Shown: positions 59,832-64,000 of the stretch, piece after piece | How positions within the stretch are numbered: the stretch's first letter is position 1 | How the letters are laid out: every line of letters begins with the position of its first letter | Position numbers and translations under genes: made by a program | The notes under the pieces: generated by a model | What the model saw: only the letters and a program-made list of their open reading frames with translations | Told to the model about the DNA's origin: nothing | Databases searched by the model: none | Source of the DNA: Kibdelosporangium philippinense | GTDB lineage: Bacteria > Actinomycetota > Actinomycetes > Mycobacteriales > Pseudonocardiaceae | Direction: 5' to 3' | NCBI RefSeq assembly: GCF_021390435.2 | Contig: NZ_JAJVCN010000002.1 | Coordinates: 62,001-126,000, forward strand | Length of the DNA stretch: 64,000 nt

Positions 59832-60922
59832 TGGCAAAGCCACACCGCAATCTCGTCCGGGACTACCGGCAGGACCTGCGCCTTTTCGGCTCTCCGATGG
59901 CAAGGACAGGTCTCGCGGCCATGCTCGTCGGACTCGTTCTGCTGCCCATGGTCGTGCAGGACGATTTCTGGCTCAGTGTCCTGATCTACGTTGGTATCAC
60001 GGCCGTCGGCGCGATCGGGCTGAACCTGCTGACCGGCTACTGTGGACAGATCTCGCTCGGCCATGCGTTCTTCATCGGCGCCGGGGCTTATGTCACCGGT
60101 TGGGCAGGCAGTGAGCTTCCGCTTTTCCTGTGGTTGCCGGTTGCGGCTTTGGCCGGCGGTCTGCTCGGTGCTGTCATCGGGCCGTTCGCGTTGCGGCTCA
60201 GGGGCCATTATCTCGCCATTGTCACGCTTGGACTGGTATTCGTCGGCGAGCACCTGTGGCGCAACTGGCGGAGTCTGACCGGCGGAAACTCCGGGACATC
60301 CATCAACTCCCAGGTGAGCCTCGGGCCGATCGATTTCAACCGCGTCGAGCTCGCCGGTGAGGTGTATTCACGCAACCAAGGCTATTTCTGGCTTGTCTGG
60401 GTGCTGGTCGCGATCATCGCTTTGCTCGTCAAGAATCTGGTCAGGACGCGGCCTGGGCGCGCGCTACAGGCTGTCCGCGATCGGGACCAGGCTGCCGAGG
60501 TCATCGGGGTGCAGGCCGGGCGGTACAAGATCGGCGCCTTCGTCATCTCCAGTGCGATCGCTTCGGTTGCCGGGGCGTTGTTTGGGTCGTATCAACAGTT
60601 TGTCAGTCCGGACGAGTGGAATCTGCTGATGTCCATTCAGTACATCGCGATTGTCATCGTCGGCGGGCTTGGCACGGTGTTCGGGTCGATTCTCGGCGCT
60701 ATCTTCGTCGGCGCGCTGCCTGCGTTGATCGACCGGTTCGGTGACGCCATTCCTGGCGTGCAGACGAGTGTCGGCGGCGAGGGGTTCATCAGCGTGTTCG
60801 CGTTGAACCAGGCCATTTTCGGCGTTTTGATCGTGCTTTTCCTGGTACTCGAACCACGGGGTCTCGCCGGGATCTGGTTACGGATCAAGGCTTACTTCAA
60901 GTCTTGGCCATTCTCTTATTAG
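59831..60922 (+). CDS. livM: Branched-chain-type ABC permease LivM
   Basis: 363 residues, about nine to ten hydrophobic helices; AIGLNLLTGYCGQISLGHAF is the LivM hallmark, and RALQAVRDRDQAAEVIGVQA the cytoplasmic coupling loop. ATG 59831 within TGATG overlap is the start; the frame further upstream is livH antisense-independent read-through. Twelve bases before livK. Confidence 0.95.
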   Translation: MAKPHRNLVRDYRQDLRLFGSPMARTGLAAMLVGLVLLPMVVQDDFWLSVLIYVGITAVGAIGLNLLTGYCGQISLGHAFFIGAGAYVTGWAGSELPLFLWLPVAALAGGLLGAVIGPFALRLRGHYLAIVTLGLVFVGEHLWRNWRSLTGGNSGTSINSQVSLGPIDFNRVELAGEVYSRNQGYFWLVWVLVAIIALLVKNLVRTRPGRALQAVRDRDQAAEVIGVQAGRYKIGAFVISSAIASVAGALFGSYQQFVSPDEWNLLMSIQYIAIVIVGGLGTVFGSILGAIFVGALPALIDRFGDAIPGVQTSVGGEGFISVFALNQAIFGVLIVLFLVLEPRGLAGIWLRIKAYFKSWPFSY

Positions 60923-60934
60923 GAGGCCGTCACC

Positions 60935-62218
60935 ATGCATCGACGCATCACACTGGCGTTGGCCGCCATGCTGGTCGTAGCCATGTTCGTCGTAACCGCC
61001 TGCGGTGGCGCCGGGGACCAAGGCAGCGGTGGCTCCGGCGGTACCGGCGGAGCACCCCCGTCCACCACCGGTTTCGACGGGACCACCATCAAACTCGGTG
61101 TGCTTTCCCCGCTTTCCGGCCCGGTCGCGGTGATCGGGCTGCCGCTGACCGCAGGCAACAAGATCTGGTTCGACGCGTTGAACCAGCGCGGCGGCGTGGC
61201 CGGTAAGTACAAAGTGGAGCTTGTGCAGGAGGACACCCAGTACCGGCCGGACGTGACCGTCCAGCAGTACAACAAGGTGAAGGGCAACGTCGTCGCGTTC
61301 ACCCAGATCCTCGGCACCGCACCGACTTTGGCGGTGTTGCCGCAGCTGAAGACGGACAAGATGCTGGCCGCGCCCGCATCGCTCGACGCGCTGTGGGTGC
61401 GTGAGCCGAACCTGCTTCCGGTCGGCGGGCCGTACCAGATCCAGGTGATCAACGCCATCGACTACTACATGACCGAGGGCGGCGGCACCAAGGATTCCAA
61501 GATCTGCAACATGATCCAGGACGACGTCTACGGCGAAGCCGGACTGCAAGGCCTGCAGTACGCCGCGGGCAAGTACGGCTTCACCATCGCCAACACCCAG
61601 CGGTACAAGACCGGCACGGAGAACTTCACCGGCCAGATCCAGGCCTTGGCCGGTGCGGGCTGCCAGATGGTGTTCCTGACCGCGACCCCGAGCGACGCGG
61701 GCAAGATCTGGGGCACGGCCGCGCAGGCGCGATTCATGCCGCGCTGGTACGCCCAATCCCCCGCGTACGCGGCGGCGTTGTCCAAGTCGCCGATCACGCC
61801 ATACCTGCAGCAGACCACGATCATCGTGGCCGAAGGCACGGAGTGGGGCGACGACAAGGTCACGGGCATGAAGGACCTGGTCGCCAGGACCACGCAGTTC
61901 GGCCCGAGCCAGCAGCCGGACTACTACCTGGCGTTCGGCTACAACCAGGCCCGCGCGATGACGGCCGTGTTGGAGAAGGCCGTTGAGCTGGGCAATCTGT
62001 CGCGTGACGGGATCATGAACGCGATGAACCAGCTCGGCAAGGTGTCGTTCGACGGCCTGACCGACGACTACCAGTACGGCGCCGCCGAAACCCGCAACCC
62101 GCCGCGGTCGAGCACGTTGTTCTCGGTCGACCCGACGAAGCCGTTCGGCCTGAAAACCGTGAAGTACAACATTTCCTCAGAGGCCGCCCGGACCTACGAG
62201 TTCAAGAAGACCAGCTAG
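60935..62218 (+). CDS. livK: Branched-chain-type solute-binding lipoprotein LivK
   Basis: 427 residues. Signal MHRRITLALAAMLVVAMFVV then TAC lipobox, Gly/Ser-rich spacer, and a type I periplasmic-binding fold: KLGVLSPLSGPVAVIGLPLT, MIQDDVYGEAGLQGLQYAAG, FGYNQARAMTAVLEKAVELG. Captures the substrate for LivHMFG. AGGAGG before the ATG. Last gene of the operon; its end overlaps the convergent TetR gene by 42 bases. Confidence 0.94.
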   Translation: MHRRITLALAAMLVVAMFVVTACGGAGDQGSGGSGGTGGAPPSTTGFDGTTIKLGVLSPLSGPVAVIGLPLTAGNKIWFDALNQRGGVAGKYKVELVQEDTQYRPDVTVQQYNKVKGNVVAFTQILGTAPTLAVLPQLKTDKMLAAPASLDALWVREPNLLPVGGPYQIQVINAIDYYMTEGGGTKDSKICNMIQDDVYGEAGLQGLQYAAGKYGFTIANTQRYKTGTENFTGQIQALAGAGCQMVFLTATPSDAGKIWGTAAQARFMPRWYAQSPAYAAALSKSPITPYLQQTTIIVAEGTEWGDDKVTGMKDLVARTTQFGPSQQPDYYLAFGYNQARAMTAVLEKAVELGNLSRDGIMNAMNQLGKVSFDGLTDDYQYGAAETRNPPRSSTLFSVDPTKPFGLKTVKYNISSEAARTYEFKKTS

Positions 62219-62749
62219 CGAAGCACACGCGTTGGTGACAAGCGCGACGTCGACCTCGGCGTCGCGCAACAACCACTGCTGCAGCAATCCACGCGCGAGC
62301 GCGGCGGCCGACATGGCCACACGCTCTGCTTCCCTTGTACCGCCAAGGGCTTCGGCGAGCGCGTCGACGATCGGGTCGGTGTCGAGCCGTTGGGCGAACA
62401 CCTGGTCGCGCAGCACCAATGGCGCCAGTTCGAGTTCGAACCGGAACAGCCTTCGAGCGTCCGATGTGGACCCGATGGCCGCCATCGCCGCGCCGAAGCT
62501 GCGTAGCACTTCAACCGGGGTTCTGCCGCTGAGCGCAAGCGCTTGCTCAGCCCGACAGTGCTGGATGGCCGCGAGGAACAGCTCCCGTTTGCCGCCGAAG
62601 GCGGAGTAAACGGCGCCGGTCGTCAGGTCAGCCTTGGCCGCGATGGCCTCGACGGTCGCGGCCCGATACCCCTGCGCGGCGATCAGATCGATCGCCGCAG
62701 TGATCAGCGCGCGACGGTTGCGCTCCTGCGTCTCAGCTCTGCTCGGCAC
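62177..62749 (-). CDS. TetR-family transcriptional regulator
   Basis: 190 residues with the helix-turn-helix RAATVEAIAAKADLTTGAVY, SAFGGKRELFLAAI. Divergent from the M14 peptidase gene with only 26 bases between starts; the palindrome at 62772-62786 is its probable operator. Likely represses the peptidase and itself. Confidence 0.92.
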   Translation of the reverse strand: MPSRAETQERNRRALITAAIDLIAAQGYRAATVEAIAAKADLTTGAVYSAFGGKRELFLAAIQHCRAEQALALSGRTPVEVLRSFGAAMAAIGSTSDARRLFRFELELAPLVLRDQVFAQRLDTDPIVDALAEALGGTREAERVAMSAAALARGLLQQWLLRDAEVDVALVTNACASLAGLLELVGPGGL

Positions 62750-62771
62750 GTTGAAATAATAGCACTATCTG

Positions 62772-62786
62772 GATAATGTCATTATC
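62772..62786. promoter_or_regulatory. TetR-type operator over the M14 peptidase start
   Basis: GATAATGTCATTATC, arms GATAAT/ATTATC around a 3-base centre, in an AT-rich gap between the divergent TetR and peptidase genes. It covers the ATG at 62776, so a bound repressor would block transcription or initiation; if translation starts at GTG 62788 the site lies immediately upstream. Confidence 0.7.
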
Positions 62787-63951
62787 TGTGAGCGTTGGTT
62801 TCCCAGGTCCAGACGATGTGAGCGCCGGTCTGGCGAAGTACAGCGAGCTGCGCGAGGTCGGAACGTCGAGGCTCGGCGAACCGATCACGATGATCAGCAT
62901 CGGCGACGGTCCACGAAACGCGCTGGTCTTCGCCGGGCCGCATCCGAACGAGCCAATCGGATTCCTGACCGTGCTGGCCCTGGCGGAAACCGTCAGCGAG
63001 AACGACCTTGGCCACACGTGGCACATCATCGGCTGCGTGGATCCGGATGGCGCGCGGTTGAACGAAAGCTGGTACGCCGGGCCGCTCGATCGCAGGCGTT
63101 ACCTGCACGGTTTCTATCGGCCGCCGTTCGATGAACAGGTGGAATGGACGTTCCCTGACGGTCTGCCGGAGACCCGAGCACTGCGGAAGGTGATCGACGA
63201 GGTCCGCCCTGACCTGATGTGCTCGCTGCACAATGCCGAGCTCGGCGGCGTTTTCTACTACGTCAGCGAGGACCGGCCTGGGCTGGCCGACGCCCTCGCC
63301 ACCCTGCCGACTGGCGTTCCACTGCATGTCGGCGAGGCTGAAATGCCTGGGACACAACAGATCCGGCCTGGCGTTTTCCTCTTCCCCAGCCAGGAATCTG
63401 TGCCCGGGATGTCCAGCGTGCACTATGCGAGCCAGTACGGAACGTTCAGCCTGGTCATTGAAGTGCCAATGTGGTCGGACGAACGCAGCGCGGACACAGC
63501 GAGCTCAGGCGAGCAACGCGTGGACGTGCTTGCGACAGCAGCGGACATGATCGAGGACATCGACCGCATGCCTGACCTGCCAATCGCCGACTTTGTCGTA
63601 CAGGACTCGCCTTTCCTGAGGTCCTACGCGGCCCTTCGACCGAGAGCGGTGCATATCGCGAGCGCTATGCGAACGCACGCAACGGAAGGAGAAGCGACCA
63701 CAGCGGAACGGTTCGGATTCCACGAGACCGCACACATGCTGCGGCTTCGCGCGTGCACGACCGCACTGCGGATCCTCGATGGTGAGCTCGGGGTTGGCAA
63801 CCACCGAGCCACCATCCGACGTGCGCGCCAGGCATATGCCGAGCTGTTCGAGACTTGGCTGGCCGAGGAAAGCGCTGTGGCACAACCGATCCCGCTTGAC
63901 CGCCTGGTAGGGACTCAGCTCGGCGCGATCCTCACGGCTGCGAGGTCGTAA
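62776..63951 (+). CDS. M14-family zinc carboxypeptidase-like protein
   Basis: 391 residues. Zinc ligands in FAGPHPNEPIGFLTV (HxxE) and DLMCSLHNAELGGVFYYVSE (His), catalytic Glu in FSLVIEVPMWSDER. No signal peptide, so cytosolic; related to succinylglutamate desuccinylase/carboxypeptidase-like M14 members. Substrate unknown. Start ATG 62776 or GTG 62788; no clear ribosome site before either, so the mRNA may be leaderless. Confidence 0.88.
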   Translation: MSLSVSVGFPGPDDVSAGLAKYSELREVGTSRLGEPITMISIGDGPRNALVFAGPHPNEPIGFLTVLALAETVSENDLGHTWHIIGCVDPDGARLNESWYAGPLDRRRYLHGFYRPPFDEQVEWTFPDGLPETRALRKVIDEVRPDLMCSLHNAELGGVFYYVSEDRPGLADALATLPTGVPLHVGEAEMPGTQQIRPGVFLFPSQESVPGMSSVHYASQYGTFSLVIEVPMWSDERSADTASSGEQRVDVLATAADMIEDIDRMPDLPIADFVVQDSPFLRSYAALRPRAVHIASAMRTHATEGEATTAERFGFHETAHMLRLRACTTALRILDGELGVGNHRATIRRARQAYAELFETWLAEESAVAQPIPLDRLVGTQLGAILTAARS

Positions 63952-63955
63952 CCGC

Positions 63956-64000
63956 TCAGGCCGCCTTTCCGGTCGTCTGCACCGCGATGTTGCTCGCCTC
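63956..64000 (-). CDS. 3' end of a convergent gene (rest outside window)
   Basis: On the minus strand the last 45 bases read EASNIAVQTTGKAA followed by TGA, without other stops. This may be the C-terminus of a gene lying beyond the window edge. Too short to name. Confidence 0.3.
   Translation of the reverse strand, partial: EASNIAVQTTGKAA

Overview
The window is a high-GC actinomycete chromosome (about 67% G+C in host-like stretches I counted), most probably from the Pseudonocardiaceae or a close relative (Amycolatopsis, Kibdelosporangium, Lentzea type). This rests on GTG/TTG starts, many ATGA/GTGA overlaps, a fused cydDC, F420-type PPOX proteins, DUF5753 regulators, type VII secretion-like small proteins and IdeR-type iron boxes. 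No rRNA, tRNA or CRISPR was seen. Nearly everything is coding, on both strands.

Layout. 0-6 kb: end of a LuxR response regulator; a DGPF/YCII protein with its ECF42-type sigma factor and a matching promoter; envelope lipoproteins (PASTA, L,D-transpeptidase, DUF4232); an SDR and a RibD-like reductase. 6-12 kb: Tat-exported phospholipase C, histidine phosphatase coupled to prephenate dehydratase, macro-domain protein, GNAT, pantothenate kinase. 11.7-20.5 kb: a hypoxia/respiration block with a DosR/DevR-like regulator, a DosS-like kinase, cydA-cydB-cydDC and a LuxR-type sensor interrupted by an amber codon; a DevR-like box lies before cydA. 21.4-24.5 kb: a lower-GC (about 55%) two-gene island, DUF262 protein plus HipA-like kinase. 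24.5-29.6 kb: MFS transporter, IclR regulator and homogentisate catabolism (hmgA divergent from an unknown gene plus fahA), with an IclR-type operator in the divergent promoter. 29.7-37.7 kb: DUF5753 regulator, then a tightly overlapped five-gene module: SWIM protein, DUF5691, MoxR AAA+ ATPase, DUF5682, VWA protein. 37.7-39.3 kb: a 1584-bp insertion sequence inside a 44-bp palindrome that follows the VWA gene; a sister palindrome sits at 58.87 kb.

39.3-46.5 kb is a looser region with several broken genes (frameshifted DUF2236 and CHRD genes, a truncated TAP-like hydrolase), a TetR gene with operator, an iron-box-controlled DUF2470 protein, PPOX, CPBP protease, SDR and a solute-binding lipoprotein. 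46.5-48.8 kb: repeat-rich spacer, arginine deiminase, and ferritin behind two iron boxes. 48.9-55.4 kb: type VII secretion-like operon, SigE-type sigma factor with a membrane partner, DUF952/DUF5926/GDPD operon and a cytochrome P450. 55.5-62.2 kb: a branched-chain-type ABC uptake operon (livF, livG, fadD-like ligase, livH, livM, livK) behind a perfect CRP-type palindrome. 62.2-64 kb: TetR and an M14 peptidase with an operator over the start codon.

The best candidates for an undescribed system are the DUF262-HipA island and the SWIM/DUF5691/MoxR/DUF5682/VWA module. The best non-coding find is the palindrome family whose inner arms change together, with an insertion sequence caught inside one copy.
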